Source of the DNA: an uncultured Rhizobiaceae group bacterium | GTDB lineage: Bacteria > Pseudomonadota > Alphaproteobacteria > Rhizobiales > Rhizobiaceae | Assembly: GCA_937944075.1 (NCBI GenBank) | Contig: CALDZZ010000116.1 | Coordinates: 1 to 12,837 of the forward strand | Direction of reading: 5' to 3' | DNA length: 12,837 bases | Shown here: positions 1 to 6,168 of the stretch, one piece after another | Layout of the letters: the number at the start of each line of letters is the position of its first letter | How positions within the stretch are numbered: the stretch's first letter is position 1 | Notes under the pieces: generated by a model | What the model was told of the DNA's origin: nothing | Databases searched by the model: none | Seen by the model: only the letters and a program-made list of their open reading frames with translations | Position numbers and translations under genes: made by a program

Positions 1-161
1 TCAACCTTCATTTCCTCACGCGCTTTACCAAAGGCATCGGCTATTACCAGCGCATTTTGACGAAGTGCGTTTTCCACCGCACGAACGGCAGCCTTGGTAT
101 AATCCTGACCACGGATATCCGTCCCCATACCAAGTTCCATGACCAAACGTTTATAAGGCAT
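1..161 (-). CDS. Lin0512 family protein, N-terminal part (cut by window edge)
   Basis: The first 53 codons of a minus-strand gene are visible; the rest lies beyond base 1. The protein begins MPYKRLVMELGMGTDIRGQD and continues with a Y-T-K-A-A-V-R-A-V stretch. This is the N-terminal pattern I associate with the Lin0512 family, small conserved bacterial proteins of unknown biochemical role. The start is well fixed: the nrdR stop and this ATG share one base (TGATG on the minus strand), a classic arrangement for translational coupling, so the gene is probably co-expressed with nrdR. No function can be assigned from this fragment. The family call rests on recognising the N-terminus and not on a search. 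Confidence 0.75.
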   Translation of the reverse strand, partial: MPYKRLVMELGMGTDIRGQDYTKAAVRAVENALRQNALVIADAFGKAREEMKV

Positions 162-619
162 CACTCATCATCCTCTTCCAGCTTGCTAAGAAAACCTTCG
201 AAATCCTTGGCTTCCTGAAAATCCTTGTAGACAGAAGCAAAGCGGACGTAGGCTACTTCGTCGACTTGCTTGAGGCCTTCCATGACCAGCTTGCCGATTT
301 GGTCCGAGGTGATGTCACCCTCGGTTTGAGATTCTAATTGGCGCACAATGCCTGAAATCATTTGCTCTACACGATCAGGGTCAAGGTCACGCTTTCTGAT
401 GGCAGTTGAAACTGAGCGTGTTAGCTTGTTTCTATCAAGCGGCACGCGTTTTCCAGACTTTTTGAGAACAGTCAGTTCGCGCAATTGTACGCGCTCAAAC
501 GTTGTAAAACGTCCACCACAGCCTGAGCAGATACGACGACGCCTGATGGCACTGCCGTCTTCTGTAGGGCGAGAATCTTTAACCTGAGTTTCGTGATTTG
601 TGCAGTAAGGGCAACGCAA
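161..619 (-). CDS. nrdR: Transcriptional repressor NrdR
   Basis: NrdR represses ribonucleotide reductase genes in response to ATP/dATP. The 152-residue product has the usual length and layout: a zinc ribbon with C3, C6, C31 and C34 around a basic R-R-R-R run, followed by an ATP-cone domain from about residue 49 to 139 (KKSGKRVPLDRNKL at its start). The tail is acidic. The start codon is TTG (619-617). No in-frame ATG exists upstream before a stop at 653-655, and the family's conserved MRCPYC start fits only this codon. A GGAAGG ribosome binding site lies 8 bases upstream, but it is buried in the glyA terminator hairpin (623-654), so translation from readthrough RNA may be restricted. The 3' end overlaps the Lin0512 gene by one base. 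Confidence 0.96.
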   Translation of the reverse strand: MRCPYCTNHETQVKDSRPTEDGSAIRRRRICSGCGGRFTTFERVQLRELTVLKKSGKRVPLDRNKLTRSVSTAIRKRDLDPDRVEQMISGIVRQLESQTEGDITSDQIGKLVMEGLKQVDEVAYVRFASVYKDFQEAKDFEGFLSKLEEDDE

Positions 620-622
620 AGA

Positions 623-654
623 AAAAGCCTTCCATCTGATGATGAAAGGCTTTT
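623..654 (-). terminator. glyA terminator hairpin that also encloses the nrdR RBS
   Basis: Read on the minus strand, 654-641 pairs with 636-623 to give a 14-bp stem (one U-G wobble, 645 with 632) closed by the tetraloop AUCA, and is followed by U5-C-U3 (626-618, the first U's still in the stem). It starts 26 bases after the glyA stop codon. The GGAAGG ribosome binding site of nrdR (633-628) lies wholly in the 3' arm, and the U-rich tail runs directly into the nrdR TTG start. The hairpin is read directly from the sequence; dual function as terminator and RBS lock is inference. Confidence 0.85.
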
Positions 655-680
655 AGCATTATCGAATTTGTGAAGCTAGC

Positions 681-1973
681 TTATAGATAGTCATACATCG
701 GGTAACGCGATGTCATTTCCACTACTTTTGCATGCACTGCTGCTTCTGCTGCCTGATTGGCGTCAGCATCATTTGCCACCATCAAACCATCCAGCACTTC
801 TGTGATAAAGTTTCCGATTTCAGTAAACTCTTCTTCACCAAACCCACGGCTTGTTGCTGCCGGTGAACCCAAGCGAATGCCTGATGTTACAAATGGCTTT
901 TCCGGATCAAACGGGATACCGTTTTTGTTACATGTCAGGCCTGCACGTACCAGTGAAGCTTCTGCGGCTTTACCGGTAGCTTTCTTTGGACGCAGGTCCA
1001 CCAGCATGGAGTGGTTATCCGTGCCACCTGAAACGATATCAAGGCCATTATTCATGAGGCTTGCAGCCAATGCTTTGGCATTGTCTTTCACTCGCTGAGA
1101 GTATTCCTTGAACTCTGGCTGAAGTGCTTCACCAAATGCAACTGCCTTGGCAGCAATCACGTGCATCAACGGGCCACCCTGAAGACCAGGGAAAACAGCA
1201 GAATTCATTTTCTTTGCCAGCGCTTCATCATTTGTCAAAATCATGCCGCCGCGTGGACCACGAAGGGACTTGTGCGTTGTGGTTGTACATATATGTGCAT
1301 GGGGAACAGGTGACTCGTGCACGCCTGCTGCAACAAGGCCGGCAATGTGAGACATGTCGACGAGAAGATAAGCATCAACAGCATCTGCTATCTTGCGGAA
1401 TGCAGCCCAGTCCCATTCACGAGAATAAGCTGTACCGCCAGCAATGATAATCTTTGGCTTATGCTCATGCGCCAAACGCTCAATTTCATTGATGTCGAGT
1501 TGATGTGTATCCTTGTCCACACCGTAGGAAACAACATTAAACCATTTGCCTGACATGTTAACCGGTGAACCATGGGTCAGGTGACCGCCGGAATTCAGGT
1601 CAAGCCCCATGAATGTATCACCTGGCTGGAGAAGTGCCAGGAATACTGCCTGGTTCATCTGACTGCCGGAATTGGGCTGAACATTTGCAAATTCGCAACC
1701 GAACAATTCCTTGGCCCGTGCAATTGCAAGTTCTTCTGCAACATCAACAAATTCACAGCCACCGTAGTAACGCTTTCCGGGGTAACCTTCAGCATATTTG
1801 TTAGTCATGATGGAACCCTGCGCTTCCATCACTGCTCTTGAGACAATGTTTTCTGAAGCAATCAGCTCTATTTCATGGCGTTGACGACCCAATTCCTTTT
1901 GAATTGCATCATGAATTTCGGGATCTACTTCACTTAGTGGAGCGTTAAAAAAAGTATCAAGACTGGCAGCCAT
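681..1973 (-). CDS. glyA: Serine hydroxymethyltransferase
   Basis: GlyA is a cytosolic PLP enzyme that interconverts serine plus tetrahydrofolate with glycine plus 5,10-methylene-THF, the main source of one-carbon units. The 430-residue protein is full length and strongly conserved: ELIASENIVS near residue 36, the NKYAEGYPGKRYYGG block near 58-72, LVDMSHIAGL near 204-213, and the PLP-binding lysine at about K235 in TTTTHKSLRGPRGG. The ATG at 1973 has a good AGAGGA ribosome binding site about 10 bases upstream. The gene is separated from the upstream transpeptidase gene by that gene's terminator, so it should have its own promoter in the 1974-2098 spacer. It is followed by the hairpin at 623-654 and then nrdR on the same strand. 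Confidence 0.98.
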   Translation of the reverse strand: MAASLDTFFNAPLSEVDPEIHDAIQKELGRQRHEIELIASENIVSRAVMEAQGSIMTNKYAEGYPGKRYYGGCEFVDVAEELAIARAKELFGCEFANVQPNSGSQMNQAVFLALLQPGDTFMGLDLNSGGHLTHGSPVNMSGKWFNVVSYGVDKDTHQLDINEIERLAHEHKPKIIIAGGTAYSREWDWAAFRKIADAVDAYLLVDMSHIAGLVAAGVHESPVPHAHICTTTTHKSLRGPRGGMILTNDEALAKKMNSAVFPGLQGGPLMHVIAAKAVAFGEALQPEFKEYSQRVKDNAKALAASLMNNGLDIVSGGTDNHSMLVDLRPKKATGKAAEASLVRAGLTCNKNGIPFDPEKPFVTSGIRLGSPAATSRGFGEEEFTEIGNFITEVLDGLMVANDADANQAAEAAVHAKVVEMTSRYPMYDYL

Positions 1974-2098
1974 ATCGAACTGTTCCTCTATGTTTATGCA
2001 TTATAATTATAAAGCCACCCCCCGATAAGGCGGCATGAATGAATTGATATAAAGCAGATTTTAAAAATGCCAACCACTAAATTGCGCCGTAAAAAGGC
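1974..2098 (-). promoter_or_regulatory. glyA leader/promoter region with a GC-rich hairpin
   Basis: This spacer must hold the glyA promoter because the upstream gene ends at a strong terminator. On the minus strand there is a possible -35/-10 pair, TTGGCA followed after 16-17 bases by a TATATC-like element, and nearer the gene two overlapping TATAAT hexamers (about 2001-2013). Between them, minus-strand GCCGCC (2034-2029) can pair with GGUGGC (2019-2014) around a 9-base loop. The RNA element is short and I do not recognise it as a known riboswitch class. Promoter placement is tentative. Confidence 0.4.
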
Positions 2099-2099
2099 A

Positions 2100-2124
2100 A
2101 AATGGCGCATGTGATGCGCCATTT
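2100..2124 (-). terminator. Intrinsic terminator of the L,D-transpeptidase gene
   Basis: A perfect 11-bp inverted repeat (AAATGGCGCAT at 2100-2110, ATGCGCCATTT at 2114-2124) with a 3-base loop lies 36 bases after the transpeptidase stop codon. On the minus strand it is followed by TTGCC and T5, giving a standard rho-independent terminator. The plus-strand side lacks an equivalent T tract, so it works mainly for the minus strand. Confidence 0.88.
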
Positions 2125-2160
2125 CTTACAAAGTTAATACAGGTTTTGAGGGCTAGAGTC

Positions 2161-3408
2161 TTAGTTGAAGCTCCCCAAAGCCAATTGTTCCGCACCATCA
2201 CGACTGTAAATATCGTCACGGAACTGGACGACGCCATCGCGGGTAGACCATGCCGTAATATAATTCCAGTAAACGGGAACAGCTGACGCAAGTTTTACGT
2301 CTGTACGATTGCCGGATTCAATTTCGCGCTCGATGGCACGACGATCCCAACCCGGAGTTTCATTTGCAAGCCACGTAATTAGATCGCGAACATTTTGTAC
2401 ACGCACACAGCCTGATGATTCAAATCTCAATAGTTTTGAGAACAAAGCCTGCTGAGGTGTATCATGCATATAGACTGCATGCGGGTTCGGGAAATTGATT
2501 TTCACAGATCCCATCGCGTTGATCTTGCCCGGATCCTGACGGAAACGAAGGTTCACAGCCTCATCCGTGTTCCAGTCGATGGTATCTGGAGAAATTTCTT
2601 CGTCAGATGTCCATGGGAAAATGCGAATGTTATTGCGCGTAAGATAAGTTGGATCCTTGCGCATCAATGGAATCAAATCCTTGCGGATAATGGACTTTGG
2701 TGAAGTCCAGTAAGGGTTGAGGTTTAACTCATAAATCTTAGAGGCAATGATAGGCGATTGGCGATCTGTTTTACCAACGATCGCGGTATGGCGCGATTCT
2801 ACCTTGCCATTTCTGACCGCTTCAATTTGAGCTGCAGGAATGTTGACCATCACATAACGATCGCCCAAGAAACCGGACATTGAGCGCAAGCGTACAAGAT
2901 TGGTTTGTAGCTGCCCAAGACGAATTGAAGCCGGAATGTTCATTGCTGCGTAAGTGTATTTGCCAATTACTCCATCTGCAGGCAAACCATGACGTGCCTG
3001 AAACCGGCGAACGGCACCGTCTACCCAGGTATCGAATACATCAGAATTACCAGCACTTGGATCGAGATCACGAGAGGCGACAAGGCGTTCTCTCAGAATG
3101 TAAACATTTCTTGATTGATTGCCCAAACGAAGTTTTTGATTGGCAGGCACCACTGGCCAGCCACCTTTAGCACTGATCTGGCGATAATTATCAATCGCGC
3201 GCTCAATGAAGGCAGGTGTTTGTTTTGAGAACACCGGAATGTTTGTAGACGAGAGCTTTGCATCTCCACGACGATTATCAAACTGGTCACTCCAGTTATC
3301 GCGTTTTGAAGCATTGATGATTGATGAGATCGGATCTTTTGCAATTGCCGGTGTCGATAACAAACTCGCTCCTGCAGCCATTCCAGATATAAATTCTCTA
3401 CGTTTCAT
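2161..3408 (-). CDS. ldtP: L,D-transpeptidase (YkuD domain, LdtP type)
   Basis: This is a periplasmic L,D-transpeptidase of 415 residues, expected to form 3-3 peptidoglycan cross-links or attach proteins to the wall. The N-terminus MKRREFISGMAAGASLL carries a twin-arginine type motif (R-R-E-F-I) followed by a hydrophobic stretch and an A-I-A cleavage site near residue 23, so Tat export is likely. A peptidoglycan-binding_1 domain lies at about 98-158 (FQARHGLPADGVIG). The YkuD catalytic domain follows at about 184-345, with the active-site histidine at H315 (YMHD) and the nucleophile C334 in SSGCVRV. It lies just downstream of ldtR on the same strand. In 'Candidatus Liberibacter asiaticus', LdtR is known to control the neighbouring transpeptidase gene ldtP, and I infer the same relation here. 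The gene symbol is by analogy. Confidence 0.9.
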   Translation of the reverse strand: MKRREFISGMAAGASLLSTPAIAKDPISSIINASKRDNWSDQFDNRRGDAKLSSTNIPVFSKQTPAFIERAIDNYRQISAKGGWPVVPANQKLRLGNQSRNVYILRERLVASRDLDPSAGNSDVFDTWVDGAVRRFQARHGLPADGVIGKYTYAAMNIPASIRLGQLQTNLVRLRSMSGFLGDRYVMVNIPAAQIEAVRNGKVESRHTAIVGKTDRQSPIIASKIYELNLNPYWTSPKSIIRKDLIPLMRKDPTYLTRNNIRIFPWTSDEEISPDTIDWNTDEAVNLRFRQDPGKINAMGSVKINFPNPHAVYMHDTPQQALFSKLLRFESSGCVRVQNVRDLITWLANETPGWDRRAIEREIESGNRTDVKLASAVPVYWNYITAWSTRDGVVQFRDDIYSRDGAEQLALGSFN

Positions 3409-3444
3409 GTTCTCACCAAATAAAGTTGTTCAAGACATCATCAA

Positions 3445-3481
3445 CTGAATTCCATAATTCAGCACTCATAGCCTATCAGTG
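3445..3481. repeat. Two abutting inverted repeats upstream of the transpeptidase gene
   Basis: The first repeat is perfect: CTGAATT (3445-3451), spacer CCAT, AATTCAG (3456-3462). The second begins at the very next base: CACTCATAG (3463-3471), centre base C, CTATCAGTG (3473-3481), with one mismatch between 9-base arms. They sit 37-73 bases upstream of the transpeptidase start codon. The one-base centre of the second repeat rules out a simple RNA hairpin loop, which favours a dimeric protein binding site. Binding by LdtR is inference. Confidence 0.5.
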
Positions 3482-3500
3482 TTGAAATTAAACCAGTAAT

Positions 3501-3549
3501 ATTAATGAATTCCTTACCATAACAGAAAAAGTTACGTAAGGGCATTAAT
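3501..3549. repeat. Long imperfect inverted repeat upstream of the transpeptidase gene
   Basis: Nested complementary arms cover 49 bases: ATTAATG (3501-3507) with CATTAAT (3543-3549), CCTTAC (3512-3517) with GTAAGG (3536-3541), and TAAC (3520-3523) with GTTA (3531-3534), closing on a 7-base loop. The pairs are separated by small internal loops. No T tract follows on either strand, so it is not a terminator. It could be a regulator site or a leader structure. Confidence 0.5.
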
Positions 3550-3651
3550 GGACTGATTCTCAACAAACCGACATTGCCATTATCTCGAATGGTTATTCCA
3601 TACATTTATGTTAAAATATTGGCTTTACAAGCAGATTGACATTCTTGAACC

Positions 3652-3680
3652 AAAAAAGGCCCGTCTTTACGACGAGCCTT
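3652..3680 (-). terminator. Intrinsic terminator of ldtR
   Basis: On the minus strand 3680-3671 pairs with 3665-3656 as a 10-bp stem with one mismatch and a 5-base loop, followed by T6 (3657-3652). It starts 33 bases after the ldtR stop codon, so ldtR and the downstream transpeptidase gene are mostly separate transcription units. Confidence 0.87.
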
Positions 3681-3712
3681 CATCAAGATTTTGTGATGCG
3701 TAATCTTTTGGA

Positions 3713-4225
3713 TTACAATCTGTACAGAATTTGATCTGTCCAGAAGCGTTCAAGACGCTTTAATGACTTGTTCATATTTGCAAATTCACTGCCGTTGATA
3801 CCACCCACCTGTTCAATTGAACCTATGTGACGGCTGTAAAGCTCGTTTACGATTTCAGCTACTTCCTTGCCTACTTCTGTCAGGCTAACGCGGACTGAAC
3901 GGCGATCAACGCGTGATTTCTGATGATTGATATACCCCTGATCAACAAGCTTTTTCAGGTTGTAGGATACATTTGAGCCCAGGTAATAGCCACGGGTTCT
4001 CAACTCACCAGCTGTAAGCTCTGTATTGCCGATGTTGAATAGCAAAAGTGCCTGAACCGGGTTAATGTCATTTCTGCCCTTACGTTCGAACTCATCCTTG
4101 ATAACATCAAGAAGGCGGCGATGAAGACGCTCAACCAGCGTCAGGGAATCTAGGTATAGGGATTTGATATCGCCTTCGTAGGAAGGTTCGATAGCCTCGC
4201 CTACCATTTCTGGTACATTGCTCAT
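3713..4225 (-). CDS. ldtR: MarR-family transcriptional regulator LdtR
   Basis: The 170-residue protein has the size and layout of a MarR-type dimeric winged-helix regulator: N-terminal helix to about residue 45, a helix-turn-helix and wing at about 50-115 (LTAGELRTRGYYLGSNVSYNLKKLVDQGYI, then the basic wing QKSRVDRRSVRV), and a C-terminal dimerisation helix. The sequence closely resembles the conserved Rhizobiales regulator named LdtR in 'Ca. Liberibacter asiaticus', where it activates the adjacent L,D-transpeptidase gene and is tied to osmotic stress tolerance. The ATG has a GAGG ribosome binding site 8 bases upstream. The gene ends at a strong terminator, and its upstream spacer contains inverted repeats that may serve autoregulation. 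Orthology is judged from sequence recall plus gene neighbourhood. Confidence 0.88.
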   Translation of the reverse strand: MSNVPEMVGEAIEPSYEGDIKSLYLDSLTLVERLHRRLLDVIKDEFERKGRNDINPVQALLLFNIGNTELTAGELRTRGYYLGSNVSYNLKKLVDQGYINHQKSRVDRRSVRVSLTEVGKEVAEIVNELYSRHIGSIEQVGGINGSEFANMNKSLKRLERFWTDQILYRL

Positions 4226-4490
4226 AGTTTTTGCCTCACTGTTTTTATTAAGGCAGGATTATGTTTTCCTGCTCTGAAGCCATTTGTACGAGACTTGTAT
4301 AAAATTCGAATTAAAAGTTAGGATTAATTTCTGGTTACCGGGCGTGTTTGTATTTCACGGTAAATATTTACTAAAGAAGACACCTCAAATTTTACAAAAC
4401 TCAACTCTTGTATGTTCAGAAAGGGTATTAAGAGTTGGACTGATTATTGAGTAAACCAGATGCAAACGAAAAAAGTTTGGTCGAAAAAAC
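4226..4490 (-). promoter_or_regulatory. ldtR upstream region with palindromes
   Basis: No gene is visible in these 265 bases. Three symmetrical elements stand out: GCAGGA (4253-4258) with TCCTGC (4267-4272), able to form a hairpin in the ldtR leader; a perfect 12-bp palindrome GTAAATATTTAC (4360-4371), nested next to TTACCG/CGGTAA (4335-4340, 4358-4363); and CAACTCTT (4402-4409) with AAGAGTTG (4430-4437). The AT-rich 12-bp palindrome is the sort of site MarR proteins bind, but the binding protein is unknown. Confidence 0.45.
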
Positions 4491-4492
4491 TT
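4469..4492 (-). terminator. Possible weak terminator of the small membrane protein gene
   Basis: On the minus strand AAGTTT (4492-4487) can pair with AAACTT (4478-4473) over an 8-base loop, followed by a T run to 4469. The 5' arm overlaps the stop codon of the upstream gene. The stem is short and AT-rich, so termination would be weak. Confidence 0.35.
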
Positions 4493-4934
4493 AGCCCTGC
4501 TTTTGCTCCTTGAGGCGCAACCTCTGCCGATCCAGATATTCTATAAGTATGCACAACAGCCAACAGGCGAGACTGGTTACATGGAAGACGACCAGCGAAT
4601 AATAATCACCAAAGAGTTGCGGATAGACAAGATGCATAACCAACTCAAAAGAGGCCGCGAAAAACCAGATTACTATGCCCCAGCGAAACAAGCCCCATAG
4701 GCCAAGCGCTGCGATCGGGTAGAATACACTGAAAAATGTTGCAGCAACCTTCCAGTGACTTTCCATTGTATCAAATCTGACCGCAGGGTCCAAAATGCCA
4801 ATCAGTAATAGCCAGTAGCGTATCGCAAAGCCAATCAGTGCAATTGCGACAATTCTCAAGAAAAGATTCATCAATCCTTCTAGTGCAAAGACTGTACGAG
4901 GTTGTTCTATTTGCTGGCTCATCTTCGTTATCAT
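4491..4934 (-). CDS. Small four-helix membrane protein, probable DUF6163 family
   Basis: The 147-residue product has four hydrophobic segments at about 20-48, 62-84, 84-105 and 112-133, with a basic C-terminal tail (DRQRLRLKEQK), so it is an inner membrane protein with a cytoplasmic end. The W-K-V-A-A-T and P-I-A-A-L-G-L-W-G-L motifs resemble an uncharacterised Rhizobiales family that I recall as DUF6163 and that is often found near hemB and ldtR. No function is known. The gene is divergent from hemB across a 97-base spacer. The start is uncertain: the ATG at 4934 has no clear ribosome binding site, while the ATG four codons later (4922) has a weak purine-rich one. Confidence 0.75.
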   Translation of the reverse strand: MITKMSQQIEQPRTVFALEGLMNLFLRIVAIALIGFAIRYWLLLIGILDPAVRFDTMESHWKVAATFFSVFYPIAALGLWGLFRWGIVIWFFAASFELVMHLVYPQLFGDYYSLVVFHVTSLACWLLCILIEYLDRQRLRLKEQKQG

Positions 4935-5031
4935 TTCAATGTTGCAATTGATATTTTACACATTGCAGATTGCAAAGTAACTCCCTCTATAGGTAAAACA
5001 TGGGTAGACTTCAATCGGGAGCGGTAAATAG
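4935..5031. promoter_or_regulatory. Divergent promoter region of hemB and the small membrane protein gene
   Basis: Both genes must be driven from these 97 bases. The region contains a 7-bp inverted repeat TTGCAAT (4942-4948) and ATTGCAA (4969-4975) separated by 20 bases, with a further ATTGCA copy at 4962-4967 in direct orientation. This spacing would suit a regulator bridging both promoters. I see no FNR-type TTGAT-N4-ATCAA or Irr-type box. The hemB ribosome binding site is GGGAG at 5017-5021. Confidence 0.4.
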
Positions 5032-6036
5032 ATGAAACGCACAATAGATGAAATTACCATGGGCAGACGCATGCGGCGCAACCGCAGGTTTGAGTGGAAC
5101 CGCAGGCTAATGCGCGAGAATGTGCTTTCAAAAGACGATCTAATCTGGCCGGTATTCTTGTGTGAGGGAAAAGGCATCAGTGAACCGCTCGGCACCATGC
5201 CAGGGGTTCAACGCCATTCTGTAGACAAGGCAGCAGAACAGGCAAAATTCGCCCAGGACCTTGGTATTCCAGCCATTGCAATTTTTGCAAATGTAGCCAT
5301 GGAAAAGCGAAATCAGACTGGCTCCGAAATACTAAGTGCTGACAATATTATAGTTGAAGCAACAAAGGCCATGAAGGATGCCGCTCCGGATGTGGGGATT
5401 ATCACAGATGTTGCGCTGGATCTTTTTACCGATCATGGCCATGACGGTATTTTACGCGACGGGATCATCGTCAATGATGAAACTGTGGACATGCTGTGCA
5501 AGGCTGCCGTTTTGCAAGCTGATGCAGGCGCGGATATTGTGTCGGCCTCGGAAATGATGGATGGGCGTATGGGAGCCATTCGCGATGCCCTCAATGAAAG
5601 CGGGCATACCGATATCGGCACTCTCGCCTACACGGCAAAATATGCATCCGGATTTTATGGTCCATATCGCGAAGCTGTTGGAACAGACGGTCTGCTGAAA
5701 GGCGACAAGCGCACCTATTTCATGGATCCGGCAAATTCCGATGAAGCCCTTTATGAGGCTCAACTGGATATCGCCGAAGGTTCTGACATGATTATGGTAA
5801 AACCAGGTATGCCGTATCTGGATATTATCCATCGTCTCAAAGCCGAGTTTGGCATGCCCACGATTGCCTATCAGGTATCAGGTGAATACTCGATGATCAT
5901 GGCTGGTGTCGAAAAGGGCTTTGTGGAAGAGCAGCGTGTCATCATGGAAAGTCTTACCTGTTTCAAGCGGGCTGGCGCAGATGCTGTACTGACATATTTT
6001 GCCCCTCGCGTTGCACAATGGTTGAATGAAAGCTGA
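5032..6036 (+). CDS. hemB: Delta-aminolevulinic acid dehydratase (porphobilinogen synthase)
   Basis: HemB condenses two 5-aminolevulinate molecules into porphobilinogen, the second common step of heme and corrin synthesis, in the cytosol. The 334-residue protein is full length. The two active-site lysines are K203 (YTAKYASGFYGP) and the Schiff-base K257 (MVKPGMPYLD). The metal-site segment reads DVALDLFTDHGHDG at about 126-139, with aspartates where zinc enzymes have cysteines; this is the magnesium-type site typical of alphaproteobacteria. The N-terminus is arginine-rich. The ATG has a GGGAG ribosome binding site about 10 bases upstream. No strong terminator follows; the next gene starts 132 bases downstream. 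Confidence 0.98.
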   Translation: MKRTIDEITMGRRMRRNRRFEWNRRLMRENVLSKDDLIWPVFLCEGKGISEPLGTMPGVQRHSVDKAAEQAKFAQDLGIPAIAIFANVAMEKRNQTGSEILSADNIIVEATKAMKDAAPDVGIITDVALDLFTDHGHDGILRDGIIVNDETVDMLCKAAVLQADAGADIVSASEMMDGRMGAIRDALNESGHTDIGTLAYTAKYASGFYGPYREAVGTDGLLKGDKRTYFMDPANSDEALYEAQLDIAEGSDMIMVKPGMPYLDIIHRLKAEFGMPTIAYQVSGEYSMIMAGVEKGFVEEQRVIMESLTCFKRAGADAVLTYFAPRVAQWLNES

Positions 6037-6060
6037 ACCATCAACTATCCGTGAATTAAG

Positions 6061-6135
6061 GTAATGTGCATTACTGCACGGCAGCATATCCAGTGCATGT
6101 GAGAAACAGGCTTTATCAAACAGTCATAATGACTG
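6061..6135. promoter_or_regulatory. Palindromes upstream of the 177-residue membrane protein gene
   Basis: Two exact inverted repeats lie between hemB and the next gene. GTAATG-TG-CATTAC occupies 6061-6074 and overlaps a second arm pairing GTGCA (6066-6070) with TGCAC (6075-6079). CAGTCAT-A-ATGACTG occupies 6121-6135, 33 bases before the start codon at 6169. The single-base centre of the latter favours a protein binding site over an RNA hairpin. The regulator is unknown. Confidence 0.45.
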
Positions 6136-6168
6136 AAAAATGATTTTCAAATCTGGAGATATAAAGCC

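Larger units (their letters stand above)
3409..3651 (-). promoter_or_regulatory. Spacer upstream of the L,D-transpeptidase gene, no coding seen
   Basis: This AT-rich stretch is part of a 304-base gap between the transpeptidase gene and ldtR. I see no convincing ORF in it. It should contain the transpeptidase promoter, since ldtR ends in a terminator at 3652-3680. It holds several inverted repeats, listed separately, plus an AATATT-centred 8-bp palindrome at 3497-3504. These are candidate LdtR binding sites or leader structures; I could not match them to a published operator sequence. Confidence 0.5.

Noticed and set aside
615..635. ATG at 635-633 (minus strand) as the nrdR start or a leader peptide start
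   Set aside because: It is out of frame with nrdR and opens only an 18-codon reading frame; the conserved MRCPYC start of NrdR requires the TTG at 619.
5032..6036. Loss of the metal-binding cysteines in HemB as a defect
   Set aside because: Aspartates in these places are the normal magnesium-type site in alphaproteobacterial enzymes.
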